A stretch of DNA of 64,000 nt from CAMLHU01 sp039917855 (lineage in GTDB: Bacteria > Gemmatimonadota > Gemmatimonadetes > Gemmatimonadales > GWC2-71-9): the NCBI GenBank assembly GCA_039917855.1, contig JBDSIR010000058.1:1-64000 (forward strand), in the 5' to 3' direction. Position numbers and translations under genes: made by a program. Positions 34,032 to 42,595 of the stretch are shown piece by piece (position 1 is the first letter of the stretch; every line of letters begins with the position of its first letter). The notes beneath the pieces are model-generated. The model ran no database searches and was not told the DNA's origin. It worked only from the letters and a program-made list of their open reading frames with translations.

Positions 34032-35065
34032 CAGATCTCCAGGATGACCTTGCCGGCCTTGCCGTCCTTGATGAGCCCGATCGCCTCCGCCATCCCTTCC
34101 ATCGGGAAGCGATGGGTCACCACCGGCCGCGGATCGAGCTTCCCGCCGCGGAGCAGGGCGAACATCTGCTCCCAGGTGTCGTACATCTTCCGGCCCGTCA
34201 CGCCGTAGAGCGTGAGTCCTTTGAAGATGATGCTCTTGGCGAAGTTGACGTCGGTGTTCTTCGCCGGCGTCCCGAGGAAATTGATCCGTCCCCCGAGGCG
34301 CACCGCCTCGAATGCCTGCGTATGCGCCTCTGGATGGCCGCTCATCTCGAGCACCATATCGACGCCGTTGGTGCCGGAGAGCGCGCGGACCTTCGCCACG
34401 ACGTCGTCGGTCGCGGGGTCGAGTGTCACGTCCGCCCCCATCTTTGTGGCCAGCTCTCGGCGGCTCGCGCTGAAGTCGCTCGCGATCACCAGGCTCGCTC
34501 CCGCCGCCTTGGCCACCCCCACCGCGAAGCACCCTATCGGGCCGCAGCCGATCACGAAGACGGTATTGCCCGCGACCATCCCTTCGAGGGCGGTGTGCAC
34601 GGCGTTCCCGATCGGGTCCATGATCGCCCCGATGTCGGTGGGGATACTGCCCAGCTTCATCACGTTGCTGACCGGCATCGCGATATACTCGGCGAAGGCC
34701 CCATCGCGATCCACGCCGATGATCTGGGTCCGCTCGCACACATGCCCCTGTCCGGTGCGGCAAGGGCGGCAATGCCCGCAGATGATATGCCCTTCCGCGG
34801 TGACCTTGTCGCCCACCTTCAACAGCCCTGTAGCTTGGGCCTCTGGCCCGAGAAGTTCGATCTCGCCCGCGAACTCGTGGCCGATCACCAGCGGCGGTTT
34901 CAACCGCGCTGAGGCCCATGCGTCCCACTCCCAGATGTGGAGATCGGTGCCGCAGACGCCGGCGTGGCGCACGCGTATGAGGACGTCATTCGCCCCGACC
35001 TTGGGGGTGGGGACGTCCTTCACCTTCATGCCGGGAGCGGCCGATTCTTTGACGAGGGCTTTCAT
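34031..35065 (-). CDS. tdh: L-threonine 3-dehydrogenase
   Basis: 344 aa, zinc-dependent medium-chain dehydrogenase. Catalytic zinc ligands are in AGVCGTDLHIWEWD and GHEFAGEIE. Structural zinc Cys residues are in CGHCRPCRTGQGHVC. The NAD-binding Rossmann loop is VIGCGPIGCFAVGVAKAAGA, and the Tdh-typical stretch IGNAVHTAL follows DIGAIMDP. It oxidises threonine to 2-amino-3-oxobutanoate for Kbl. A hairpin of CCCCCTGT units separates it from the next gene upstream. Confidence 0.96.
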   Translation of the reverse strand: MKALVKESAAPGMKVKDVPTPKVGANDVLIRVRHAGVCGTDLHIWEWDAWASARLKPPLVIGHEFAGEIELLGPEAQATGLLKVGDKVTAEGHIICGHCRPCRTGQGHVCERTQIIGVDRDGAFAEYIAMPVSNVMKLGSIPTDIGAIMDPIGNAVHTALEGMVAGNTVFVIGCGPIGCFAVGVAKAAGASLVIASDFSASRRELATKMGADVTLDPATDDVVAKVRALSGTNGVDMVLEMSGHPEAHTQAFEAVRLGGRINFLGTPAKNTDVNFAKSIIFKGLTLYGVTGRKMYDTWEQMFALLRGGKLDPRPVVTHRFPMEGMAEAIGLIKDGKAGKVILEI

Positions 35066-35103
35066 TATTCAGTGGGAGGAGACTGCTGAATATAGCGCCC
35101 CCA

Positions 35104-35153
35104 GCCTCTCCCCCTGTCCCCCTGTCCCCCTCTCCCTGTCGGGAGAGGGGGAA
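35104..35153. repeat. C/G-rich hairpin between co-directional genes (family G)
   Basis: CCCCCTGT-type octamers (35111-35128) lead into a perfect 9-bp stem, CCCTCTCCC-TGTC-GGGAGAGGG, at 35129-35150. Similar stems occur at 35969-35994 and 26931-26968. Confidence 0.75.
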
Positions 35154-35170
35154 CGGCGCTGAAGGCTCCC

Positions 35171-35959
35171 CTAGATGCTTCGCCCCTGCCCACCGTCGAT
35201 TCGCAGCGCCTGCCCGGTGATGAACCCGCCCTTGTCGCTCGCCAGGAACGCCGCCAGCGCCCCCAACTCCGCCGGATCCCCAAGTCGTCCCGCTGGGATC
35301 GCCCTTATCGCCTTCTCCTCTTCTCCCTTGACCCCCAGCCCCGAACCCTTCGCTCTCGCTTCCCATAATTCGGCCAGCCGGGCAGTCCCGAACATCCCGG
35401 GACAGAGCGCGTTCACCGTCACCCCGTGAGGGGCTACCTCGTCCGAGAGCCCTTTCACCAGGCCGAGGACGCCCGCACGCGCCGCAGACGACAGAATGAG
35501 CCCGGGGATCGGCTCGAGTGCGCTGAGCGAGGTGATGACCAGCAGTCTCCCCCACTTCCGCTCGAGCATTCCTGGAAGCGCCGCGCGGAAAAGAGAGACG
35601 GCCGAGAGCAGATTGGTCTCGATCGCGCGGACCCAGGTCGCGTGATCGTGCGACAGGAATGGTCCGGGCGGGGGACCGCCGGCATTTGCGAGGACGATGT
35701 CGAGGGTGCCGAAGGAGCGTGCTGCGAGTTGGGTGATGCGTGTTGCGTCTTCGGCAATACTCACGTCACCAGCAATCGCGATGATCTCACCTCCGCCCTG
35801 GGCCCTGAGCTTTGTTGCTGCGGCGTCGAGTTTCTTCGCATCCCGACCATTGATCGCCACTCGGCACCCCTCGCGCGCCAGCGCCTCGGCCACGGCGTAG
35901 CCGAGCCCGGCGGAAGCACCGCAGATGAGGGCCGACTTGCCGCCAAGTCCAAGATCCAT
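35171..35959 (-). CDS. SDR-family oxidoreductase with altered active site
   Basis: 262 aa. The cofactor loop GASAGLGYAVAEAL (TGxxxGxG type), NAG at 92-94 and the C-terminal GGFITGQALRIDGGQG identify a classical short-chain dehydrogenase. The catalytic Ser is present near 144. The expected YxxxK reads S157-x3-R161 (LSSAARAGVLG), so both the Tyr and the Lys are replaced. A subgroup of FabG-like proteins has this change. Either a different chemistry or a non-catalytic role is likely. A Gly/Glu-rich insert (GSGLGVKGEEE) sits in the mobile lid. Confidence 0.88.
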   Translation of the reverse strand: MDLGLGGKSALICGASAGLGYAVAEALAREGCRVAINGRDAKKLDAAATKLRAQGGGEIIAIAGDVSIAEDATRITQLAARSFGTLDIVLANAGGPPPGPFLSHDHATWVRAIETNLLSAVSLFRAALPGMLERKWGRLLVITSLSALEPIPGLILSSAARAGVLGLVKGLSDEVAPHGVTVNALCPGMFGTARLAELWEARAKGSGLGVKGEEEKAIRAIPAGRLGDPAELGALAAFLASDKGGFITGQALRIDGGQGRSI

Positions 35960-35968
35960 TGGGATCAG

Positions 35969-36034
35969 CTCCCCCTCTCCCGCAAGGGAGAGGGGGTCGG
36001 GGGGTGAGGTGAGGCGGGAGGGGTTGGGGGAGGG
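35969..36034. repeat. C/G-rich hairpin upstream of the SDR gene (family G)
   Basis: A perfect stem CCCCCTCTCCC-GCAA-GGGAGAGGGGG lies at 35969-35994. It is followed by G-rich sequence (GGGGGGTGAGGTGAGG, GGGGTTGGGGGAGGGG) up to the formate dehydrogenase stop. The plus-strand purine run could form G-quadruplexes. Confidence 0.7.
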
Positions 36035-36038
36035 GTGG

Positions 36039-38987
36039 TCAGGCGTGCGCCGATGCCGGGGTGATGGCTTCGATCTTCACCGCCGAGACCTTGAACGACG
36101 CGATCTTGGCATACGGGTCGAGCTTCGGGTTGGTCAGGAGGTTCGCCGCCGCCTCGCGGAAGTGCATCGGGATGAAGATCTGTCCTTTGGCCTGCCGCTC
36201 CGAGATCCGGACGCCGATGAGCATCGAGCCGCGCCGGGAGGTGACCCGCACCTCGTCCCCTTCGCTCACGCCGAGCGCCTTCGCGTCCTCGGCGTGCATG
36301 TCGACCACCGGGGTCGGTTCACGCGCATCGAGACCCTGCGAGCGCCGGGTCATCGTGCCGGTGTGCCAGTGGTACATCTGGCGGCCGGTGTTGAGGACGA
36401 AGGGATACTCCGCGTCGGGGAGCTCGTTCGGCGGGAGGTACTCGACCGGCACCAGAAGCGCCTTGCCGTCGGGAGTGGGAAAAGTGTCCTCGAAGAGGAA
36501 GGTCGTTCCCGGGTGGTCGGCGTGCGGCACCGGATACTGAAGCGAACCGAGCTTCTCGATCCGCGCGAAGCTGATCCCGCGATAGGTCGGCGTGACCCGG
36601 GCGATCTCATCCATCACCGCGGCGGGACCGCTCCAGGAGGTCTTGAGGCCGAGTCGCTGCGACAGCTCCACGATGATGTGGAGGTCCTGGCGCGCCTGCC
36701 CGGGAAGTGGCACCGCCGGGCGCATCAGCTGGACGTGCCGGTCGGTATTGGCCGTCGTGCCGAGCTTCTCGGCGAAGGAGCTACCGGGGAAGACCACGTC
36801 GGCCCAGCGCGCCGTCTCCGTCAGGAAGAGATCGTGCACCGCCAGGAACTCGAGCCCCCGCACCCAATGCTCGGCGTGCGAGATGTTGGGATCCGAGAGC
36901 ACCGGGTTCTCGCCGAAGACGTAGAGGCCCCGGATCGGGGAGCCATCGAGCACCATCTCGGTGACCATCATCCCCGACTTGAGCGACAGCGACTCTTCGG
37001 GCACGCCCCACGCCGCCGCGTACTCCTTGCGGTTGGCGGGGTCGGTCACCCTGCGGTAGTCGGTGTAGGCGAAGGGGATCGCCCCCATATCCGAGGCGCC
37101 TTGCACGTTGTTCTGCCCCCGGACCGGGAGCATCGCCGCGCCCCAGCGTCCCACCATCCCGCAGATGAGCATCAAATTGAGCAATGACGCCACGATATCG
37201 GTGCCGGTGGAGTGTTGCGTCAACCCCATCGCCCAGAGGGTCGAGGTGTTGGGCCCCTTGGCGTACATCTCGGCCGCGGCGGCGATGGTGGCCGCCGGGA
37301 TCCCGGTGATCTGTTCGCCGAGCGCCAGGGTGTATGGTTGCACCGCGGCCTTCAGGGCCTCGAACTCCTTGGTGCGCGCCGCGATGAACTTCTTGTCCTC
37401 CAGCCCCTTCTCGATGATGTGGCGCACCATCGCGTTGTACAGCACCACGTCGGTGCCGGGCATCATCTGCAGGTGGATATCGGCCAGCCCCGCCAGCTCG
37501 GTGCGCCGAACGTCGGCCACGATGAGCTTGGCCCCCTTGGCGACCGCGCGCTTGATGAGGGCGCCGAACACGGGGTGGGTCTCGGTGGTGTTGGCGCCCG
37601 AGATGAAGATGACGTCGCACGCCTCCTCGATCTCGCGCATCGAGCCCGAGGCGGCCGAGGTGCTGAGGGCGCGACTCATCGCGGCCACCGAGGTGCTGTG
37701 GCAGAGGCGGGTGCAGTGGTCGATGTTGTTGGTGCCGAAGGCGGCGCGCACCATCCGCATCATCGCGTAGTTCTCCTCGTTGCTGCACTTAGCCGAAGAG
37801 AGCGCCGCGAGCGACTCGGGACCGTGGGTGCGCCTGAGGCGGAGGATCTCCTGCGCGACGAGGCTCATCGCCTCTTCCCAAGTCGCTTCGCGGAAGGTGC
37901 TGTACCAGCTCTCGGGTGTGGCGACCCGGTCGCGCACGTCGTCCTCGCCCACCGCGATAGGGAGCCCCGTCTGGGGTGGCTTGCCGACCGCGCGCATCGG
38001 GGGGCGGGGCTTGGACTGGCGTCCCTGCTCTTCGACCGTGTGCCACGGCCCGTCACGGTGCCGCGGCGATTCGCCGGTCCACTTCCACTCCCCGCCGTCG
38101 TGCACCCACCCCTTCCGGATCAAGGGATGGGTGAGCCGGTCACGGTGCTGGGGGAAGTCATACCCGAACCGGCCCTTCACGCAGGTGCTGCCCTGGTTCG
38201 GGGTGTTCTCCTCGATCCAGGGGGAGGTGACCCGCACGATCTGGTCTCCCTTGGAGGCCACGTCGATCTGGCATCCGACCCCACAGTAGGGGCAGACCGT
38301 GCGGGTCACCTTGTCGGGGGTGCGGACCGCCTCCTCGCCGAAACGGGTGCGGGGGATGAACTCGAAAATGGCACCCGTCGGGCAGACCCGGACGCACTCG
38401 CCGCACCAGGTACAGCCGGCGTGGTCGGGATCTCCGTCGCCGCCGACGATGATGTGCGCCTGGCCCCCGCGGTCCCCCACGTCGAGCACGCCGACCTCCT
38501 GGATGTCCTCGCACGCGCGGACGCAGCGGGTGCAGAGGATGCAGTGGCTCATGTCGTGCTGGATCATCGGGTCGCCGGGGCGCTCGTCGCCCCCGCGGAG
38601 CGGCAGATCCCGGTGGGGGCGCGGGGTGACGCCGTATTCGACCACGTACTGCTCGAACTCGTTCTTGGAGTGCTCGCGACCACCATTGGAGAGATGTTCG
38701 CCCGGATAGCGCTCCAGGAGCATCTGGAGTACGCCCTTCCGGTTCTCCTTCGCCGCCTCCGAGTGGGTCTCGACCACCATCCCGTCGGCCGCCGCGGCGC
38801 CGCAGGAGGGCACCAGCTTCGGCTGCCCCTGCACCGACACGAGGCAGATCCGGCAATTGGCCACGTTCGGCAGCTTGGGATACCAGCAGAGCGTCGGAAC
38901 GTCGACCTCGGCGGCACGCGCGACATCGAGGATCGTCTGGCCGGGCGTGAATTCCCGCTTGGTGCCATTCAGCGTGATCGAAGGCAT
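36039..38987 (-). CDS. Formate dehydrogenase alpha subunit, FdhA/FdsA type
   Basis: 982 aa from the ATG at 38985-38987. Domain order: [2Fe-2S] ferredoxin with C34, C45, C48, C62; a His-Cys type segment (NGGREHSKNEFEQY); two [4Fe-4S] sites (CILCTRCVRAC and CTWCGECVRVCPTG); then the molybdopterin domain with CPYCGVGCQIDV and the probable Mo-ligand Cys in DHCTRLCHSTSV (Cys rather than selenocysteine). This is the architecture of NAD-linked formate dehydrogenases. The C-terminal MopB domain ends near FIPMHFREAAANLLT. A roughly 70-residue Pro/Arg-rich insert precedes ATPESWYSTFREATWEEA. No FdhB, FdhC or FdhD gene is adjacent. Confidence 0.92.
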   Translation of the reverse strand: MPSITLNGTKREFTPGQTILDVARAAEVDVPTLCWYPKLPNVANCRICLVSVQGQPKLVPSCGAAAADGMVVETHSEAAKENRKGVLQMLLERYPGEHLSNGGREHSKNEFEQYVVEYGVTPRPHRDLPLRGGDERPGDPMIQHDMSHCILCTRCVRACEDIQEVGVLDVGDRGGQAHIIVGGDGDPDHAGCTWCGECVRVCPTGAIFEFIPRTRFGEEAVRTPDKVTRTVCPYCGVGCQIDVASKGDQIVRVTSPWIEENTPNQGSTCVKGRFGYDFPQHRDRLTHPLIRKGWVHDGGEWKWTGESPRHRDGPWHTVEEQGRQSKPRPPMRAVGKPPQTGLPIAVGEDDVRDRVATPESWYSTFREATWEEAMSLVAQEILRLRRTHGPESLAALSSAKCSNEENYAMMRMVRAAFGTNNIDHCTRLCHSTSVAAMSRALSTSAASGSMREIEEACDVIFISGANTTETHPVFGALIKRAVAKGAKLIVADVRRTELAGLADIHLQMMPGTDVVLYNAMVRHIIEKGLEDKKFIAARTKEFEALKAAVQPYTLALGEQITGIPAATIAAAAEMYAKGPNTSTLWAMGLTQHSTGTDIVASLLNLMLICGMVGRWGAAMLPVRGQNNVQGASDMGAIPFAYTDYRRVTDPANRKEYAAAWGVPEESLSLKSGMMVTEMVLDGSPIRGLYVFGENPVLSDPNISHAEHWVRGLEFLAVHDLFLTETARWADVVFPGSSFAEKLGTTANTDRHVQLMRPAVPLPGQARQDLHIIVELSQRLGLKTSWSGPAAVMDEIARVTPTYRGISFARIEKLGSLQYPVPHADHPGTTFLFEDTFPTPDGKALLVPVEYLPPNELPDAEYPFVLNTGRQMYHWHTGTMTRRSQGLDAREPTPVVDMHAEDAKALGVSEGDEVRVTSRRGSMLIGVRISERQAKGQIFIPMHFREAAANLLTNPKLDPYAKIASFKVSAVKIEAITPASAHA

Positions 38988-39109
38988 ACTGGAGCTTAGG
39001 GATGGGCCGGAGCTGGTGCAAGGAGGGCTCTGGGGACCTGCCATGACCGCGAGGGCAGGACCGGGTATTGCGCGCGACCGGGATATTTGAAATGTTTGGG
39101 GGAGTTGAG

Positions 39110-39285
39110 CGGAGCGAAGCAGGTCACGGGCCCGGCCGTCGCCGGGCTCGCCTGCTTGGTGACCGGGTAAGGGCAACGGCAAAGGCAAGGAGGCGAGAAA
39201 GCCGAACGTCAAAAGGGGACCCCGTTACGGAGTCCCCTTCATCATTGAGGCTTCGCGCCTCTTTACCCTTCCCCTTGCCCTTACC
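39110..39285. repeat. Two hairpins in the spacer upstream of the formate dehydrogenase (family A)
   Basis: The 301-bp gap 38988-39288 holds no gene I can support. At 39117-39156 AAGCAGG...GGGCCCGGC faces GCCGGGCTCGCCTGCTT. At 39165-39285 the outer arms are GGTAAGGGCAACGGC-type hexamers against CGCCTCTTTACCC-type ones. They enclose an inner stem, AAGGGGAC (39213-39220) against GTCCCCTT (39232-39239). The core resembles the repeat at 2001-2126. Confidence 0.82.
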
Positions 39286-39288
39286 TGA

Positions 39289-39450
39289 TCAGTCCACCGG
39301 CATGTGATAATGCCAGTGATCCGCCGCGCCCTCACCATCATCCTCCACCCACATGTAGGCCCAGATTGAGACCGGCGCCTCGGCATCAGTGCCGGGCGTC
39401 ACGATGATCCCCAGGGGCTCGTTCTCAGTGATAGCGGTCGTCGGTGCCAC
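39289..39450 (-). CDS. Small acidic/aromatic peptide, 53 aa
   Basis: I do not recognise it. A GTG at 39448-39450 is preceded at 5-nt spacing by AAGGAG, the best ribosome-binding site in this region, which favours a real gene. The N-terminal part is VAPTTAITENEPLGIIVTPG. The C-terminal part is rich in Trp, Tyr, His and Asp (WAYMWVEDDGEG, then HWHYHMPVD). A GGAGGG-TTCATTTT-CCCTCC hairpin lies just before the ribosome-binding site. The layout of an acidic leader and aromatic tail would suit a precursor peptide or a metal-binding peptide, but no modification enzyme beyond the adjacent methyltransferase-like gene is seen. Confidence 0.5.
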   Translation of the reverse strand: MAPTTAITENEPLGIIVTPGTDAEAPVSIWAYMWVEDDGEGAADHWHYHMPVD

Positions 39451-39553
39451 AGCTGCTCCTTGGTCAGGGAGGGAAAATGAACCCTCCACACCACCTCTAG
39501 AGCAGCAGCCGTGCCACGATTGAAAAGCTCATAACTACTGTTGCCACAATTGT

Positions 39554-40435
39554 TTAGTCGCGAGCATCAAGTAGCTTGTGTCTATCTGACTCGTTCAAGT
39601 TGTCGTCAGACTGACACGGACGCTCGAGCAGCAGGTCCTCACTACCGGCCGAGCCCGATCGGCGGCGGGAGGAATGATGCTCCCGCATCCAGCCGTCGTA
39701 ATAGTTCAGCAGCGTTGTGGCGGGGGACCCCTCCCTCGCCATGATGGCATGAGCTCCGCCCGGTCCGGTCTGGGTCTGCAGCGCCACCACCAGCCAGTCC
39801 CGCTCCGACGGGGTAAGCGAGCGGAGTGCGTCAGCGTCGATCATCACGAGGTGCGCCGGGCCATCGAGCGACGGGAGCCAACCATTGCCGAGCTGGACCA
39901 CGTACGCCTCCACCGTCTCGCCCAGCGCCTCGGAGGCGAGCTGGAGCTCGAGCGCCTCGACCCGGGCCAGGTCGGCCGCGAGGAAGGTGACCTGCACATC
40001 GTAGGCGGCGAGGAGGCAGGCGGCCGCGCCGCACCCGGTCCCCACCAGCACCGCGCGGTCCCCCGGTTCGAGCCGGGGCAGGAGGCGCACCACCGGATGA
40101 TAGGCGGCCAACCCCCAGCGGTTCGGCTCACGCTGCGATTCCCGGATGCTCTGGAAGTGGGTGCGCCACCGCTTGTACGACGGCAACTTGAGCCGCTTCA
40201 TGATCAGCTTGTCCACCGATTCGAGCACGAGCACTTCGGTGAGCACGAGCTGGCCTTCCAGCGCGCCGGTCATCTCGGCGGTGGCCTCGGCGGCGAGCTG
40301 CATCAATTCATTGCGGGACAGGGCGTGCTTGTAGGCCTCGATGCGCTGCATGAGGTACTGCTGATACTGCTGCTGCAGTGAGATCGGCGCCCGGCGGCGC
40401 GCCCGGCGGCCCGTGGCCTCGGCGGCGGTCAGCAT
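39554..40435 (-). CDS. SAM-methyltransferase-like protein with helical N-terminus
   Basis: 293 aa. The first 100 residues are helical and charged (QQQYQQYLMQRIEAYKHALS, then SVDKLIMKRLKLPSYKRWR). The second half has a Rossmann-like order: RAVLVGTGCGAAACLLAAYDV as a motif I equivalent, FLAADLARVEALEL, AYVVQLGNGWLP and LVMIDADAL. This fits a degenerate class I methyltransferase. The Asp/Asn-rich C-terminal 40 residues are disordered-looking. It overlaps the CDF exporter gene by 7 bp. The function is unknown; it is probably soluble and cytoplasmic. Confidence 0.7.
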   Translation of the reverse strand: MLTAAEATGRRARRRAPISLQQQYQQYLMQRIEAYKHALSRNELMQLAAEATAEMTGALEGQLVLTEVLVLESVDKLIMKRLKLPSYKRWRTHFQSIRESQREPNRWGLAAYHPVVRLLPRLEPGDRAVLVGTGCGAAACLLAAYDVQVTFLAADLARVEALELQLASEALGETVEAYVVQLGNGWLPSLDGPAHLVMIDADALRSLTPSERDWLVVALQTQTGPGGAHAIMAREGSPATTLLNYYDGWMREHHSSRRRSGSAGSEDLLLERPCQSDDNLNESDRHKLLDARD

Positions 40436-41304
40436 GGCTCGACGTGCACCACGACGATGTGGAAGCCGAGGTCGCGCCGCAGCGCCTCCTCGACGGCCTC
40501 GGTGACGCGATGGGCGGAGCTGACGGTCACCGTCCCCGGAACGCTGATCGTGAGCTCGGCGAAGCGCTGATGTCCCGAGGAGCGCGACCGGATGGCGTAC
40601 GCTTCCGCCACGCCGTCGACCCCCTTGGCCACCCGCTGGATCTCGTGCGAGTCGAGCGCCGCCTGGTCCATCAGGGTCGGCATCGCCTGCATCACCACCT
40701 GCCAGCCGATGCGCGCCACGAAGACCCCTACGACAAGGGTCAGCACCGGGTCGGCCCAGCCGTACCCTGCCGAGGTGAGGCCGAGTCCGACGAGCACCGC
40801 CATCGTGACGTAGACGTCGGACTGCGTGTGCGCGGCGTCAGCGATGAGGAGGTCGCTCTGCAGCGCCTTGCCTCGCCGCCGCTCGTACCACGCCACCCAG
40901 ATGTTGATGACGAGCGTGAACACCAGGAGGGTCAGGTCGAGGGGGCGTACTGTGATCGGGTCGCCCCCGTGCAGCAGGCGGTCGAAGGCGCTGCGAAGGA
41001 GTTCGAAGAGGGTGAGCGAAAGGAACACCACGATGGCCAGGGCGCCGAGGGTCTCGAACTTGGCGTGGCCGTAGGGATGGTCGTCGTCGGGGCCGCGCGC
41101 GGCGAAGCGCACGACCGCGAGGCCGAGGATGTTGTTGATGCCGTCGACGGAGGAGTGCACTGCGTCGCCCAGGACCGAGAGGGAGCCGGTGGCGTACCCG
41201 ATCAGGACCTTGATCGCCACGACGGCGAGGTTGGCCAGGAGCAGGGAGGCAAGGACGCGCCGGACAGCGCGTTCACGGGCTTGGGCTGGGGTGTCCAAGG
41301 ACAT
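40429..41304 (-). CDS. Cation diffusion facilitator (CDF) metal exporter
   Basis: 291 aa. Six membrane helices with the paired metal-site motifs GDAVHSSVDGINN in helix II and IADAAHTQSDVYVT in helix V, followed by the HPYGHAKFETLG loop typical of FieF/CzcD-like CDF proteins. A cytoplasmic ferredoxin-like C-terminal domain (residues about 210-291) ends GFHIVVVHVEPC. It exports divalent metals such as Zn, Fe or Mn by proton antiport; the ion cannot be fixed from these motifs. It is the first gene of a short minus-strand pair with the methyltransferase-like gene. Confidence 0.92.
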   Translation of the reverse strand: MSLDTPAQARERAVRRVLASLLLANLAVVAIKVLIGYATGSLSVLGDAVHSSVDGINNILGLAVVRFAARGPDDDHPYGHAKFETLGALAIVVFLSLTLFELLRSAFDRLLHGGDPITVRPLDLTLLVFTLVINIWVAWYERRRGKALQSDLLIADAAHTQSDVYVTMAVLVGLGLTSAGYGWADPVLTLVVGVFVARIGWQVVMQAMPTLMDQAALDSHEIQRVAKGVDGVAEAYAIRSRSSGHQRFAELTISVPGTVTVSSAHRVTEAVEEALRRDLGFHIVVVHVEPC

Positions 41305-41358
41305 TCCCCTAAAAGTCGGGGAGGACCCCCTGTATTGTCAATAAAGACAACAGGTTAC

Positions 41359-41418
41359 AGGCGCTTAAGGCGCTCAGGCGTCTGACAGCGCTGAGCGCCT
41401 TTGGCGTCTCGAGCGCCT
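41359..41418. repeat. Hairpin between co-directional genes
   Basis: AGGCGCTCAG (41368-41377) and CTGAGCGCCT (41391-41400) are a perfect 10-bp inverted repeat. They are surrounded by further GGCGCTT/GGCGTCT units. It lies between the CDF gene's upstream region and the RlmI-like stop. Confidence 0.65.
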
Positions 41419-41426
41419 CTGGACTG

Positions 41427-42581
41427 CTACTGTGCCGTCAGCACCGCTCCCTTCAAATACCCCGTCTCCGGGATCGTCACGATCTCGGGATGATCCCGCC
41501 CCTGACCGAGCACCCGCTCGAGCGAGAGCCGCCGCCCGCTGTCGGATGCGGCGCCGGAGAGCATCTCCAGGAACAGCGGGAGCCGGACGTGGAAGGAGCA
41601 ACTCGCGGTGACGAGGGTTCCGCCTGGTGCCAGGAGCCGCATGGCGCGAAGGTTGATCTCGTGGTAGCCGCGGAGCGCGCCCGCCACCGCGCTCTTGCTC
41701 TTGGCGAAGGCTGGGGGGTCGACCACGATGGTGTCGAACTTCCGCCCAGCGCGCTCCCAGCTCCGCACCAACTCGAACGCATCGGCCTCGACCCAGTCGA
41801 TATTGCTGAGTCCGTTGAGTTCGGCGTTCTCCGTCCCGCGGACGAGCGCTTCCTTGCTCTGGTCCACCGCGACCACGCGTCCCGCTCGCTGGGCGAGGTG
41901 CATCGCGAAGGAGCCGTGATAGGCGAAGCAGTCGAGCGCGGTCCCTCCCTCGCGGGCCAGTGCCCCGGCGATGAAGCGACTCTCCCGCTGATCGAGAAAC
42001 GCCCCGGTCTTCTGGCCGCTCCACGGCGCCGCGAGGAATCGCACGCTCCCTTCGCGCACCTCCACGCTCTCGGGCACGCCGCCGTGTACCAGCTCGACCG
42101 CCTCGGCCAACCCCTCGTGCTTGCGGACGCTGGCGTCGTTGCGGAGCAGGATCCCCTCCGGCTGGAGCACATCGACCAGCGCCGCGACGATTTCGTCGCG
42201 CATGGTCTCGAGTCCCGCCGAGAGGAGCTGGGCCACCACCCACCGGTCGTAGCGGTCGACGATGAGCGAGGGGATCCCATCTCCCTCGCCGTGGACCACC
42301 CGATACGCGTTCGCGTCGATCCCTTCGCGCCGGGCCAAGCAGGCTGCGATCTTGGCCCGCCACCACTCGGCGTCGACCGGCTGCTTGCTCGGCTCGAGCA
42401 GCCGTAGCCGGATCTCCGACTTGGGGCTCCAGAGCGCCTGGCCGAGGAACTTCCCGCGTCGGTCCTCGACGTGCACCAAGCCCGGCGTCTCGATCTCGCC
42501 GATGACATCGGTGCGATAGATCCAGGGATGGCCTTCGACCCAGCGGGCGGCGCCCTTGGGGCTTACTCTCACAACGGACAT
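41427..42581 (-). CDS. RlmI-like 23S rRNA cytosine methyltransferase family
   Basis: 384 aa from the ATG at 42579-42581, preceded by GAGGAA; an upstream TTG is less likely. A PUA domain (residues 1-70, GHPWIYRTDVIGEIE) is followed by the EEHEA-like middle region (VVHGEGDGIPSLIVDRYD) and a SAM domain with FLDQRESR, DCFAYHGSFAMHLAQRAG, VVAVDQSKEAL and the catalytic-type motif IVVDPPAFAKSK plus LVTASCSFHV. This is the RlmI/YccW group. The exact nucleotide is not proven. It is divergent from thiE across a nearly perfect hairpin. Confidence 0.9.
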   Translation of the reverse strand: MSVVRVSPKGAARWVEGHPWIYRTDVIGEIETPGLVHVEDRRGKFLGQALWSPKSEIRLRLLEPSKQPVDAEWWRAKIAACLARREGIDANAYRVVHGEGDGIPSLIVDRYDRWVVAQLLSAGLETMRDEIVAALVDVLQPEGILLRNDASVRKHEGLAEAVELVHGGVPESVEVREGSVRFLAAPWSGQKTGAFLDQRESRFIAGALAREGGTALDCFAYHGSFAMHLAQRAGRVVAVDQSKEALVRGTENAELNGLSNIDWVEADAFELVRSWERAGRKFDTIVVDPPAFAKSKSAVAGALRGYHEINLRAMRLLAPGGTLVTASCSFHVRLPLFLEMLSGAASDSGRRLSLERVLGQGRDHPEIVTIPETGYLKGAVLTAQ

Positions 42582-42595
42582 GTCGTTCCTCAAAT

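Noticed and set aside
32902..34900. 698-codon frame joining sequence upstream of kbl
   Set aside because: The upstream part is a shadow of tdh. Kbl starts at the ATG overlapping the tdh stop.
37212..38999. 595-codon plus-strand frame across the formate dehydrogenase gene
   Set aside because: It is a shadow of the FdhA coding frame. Translation is low complexity without motifs.
39554..39744. RiPP cluster around the 53-aa peptide
   Set aside because: No radical SAM, YcaO, lanthionine or leader-peptidase gene is present. Only a degenerate methyltransferase-like gene is nearby.
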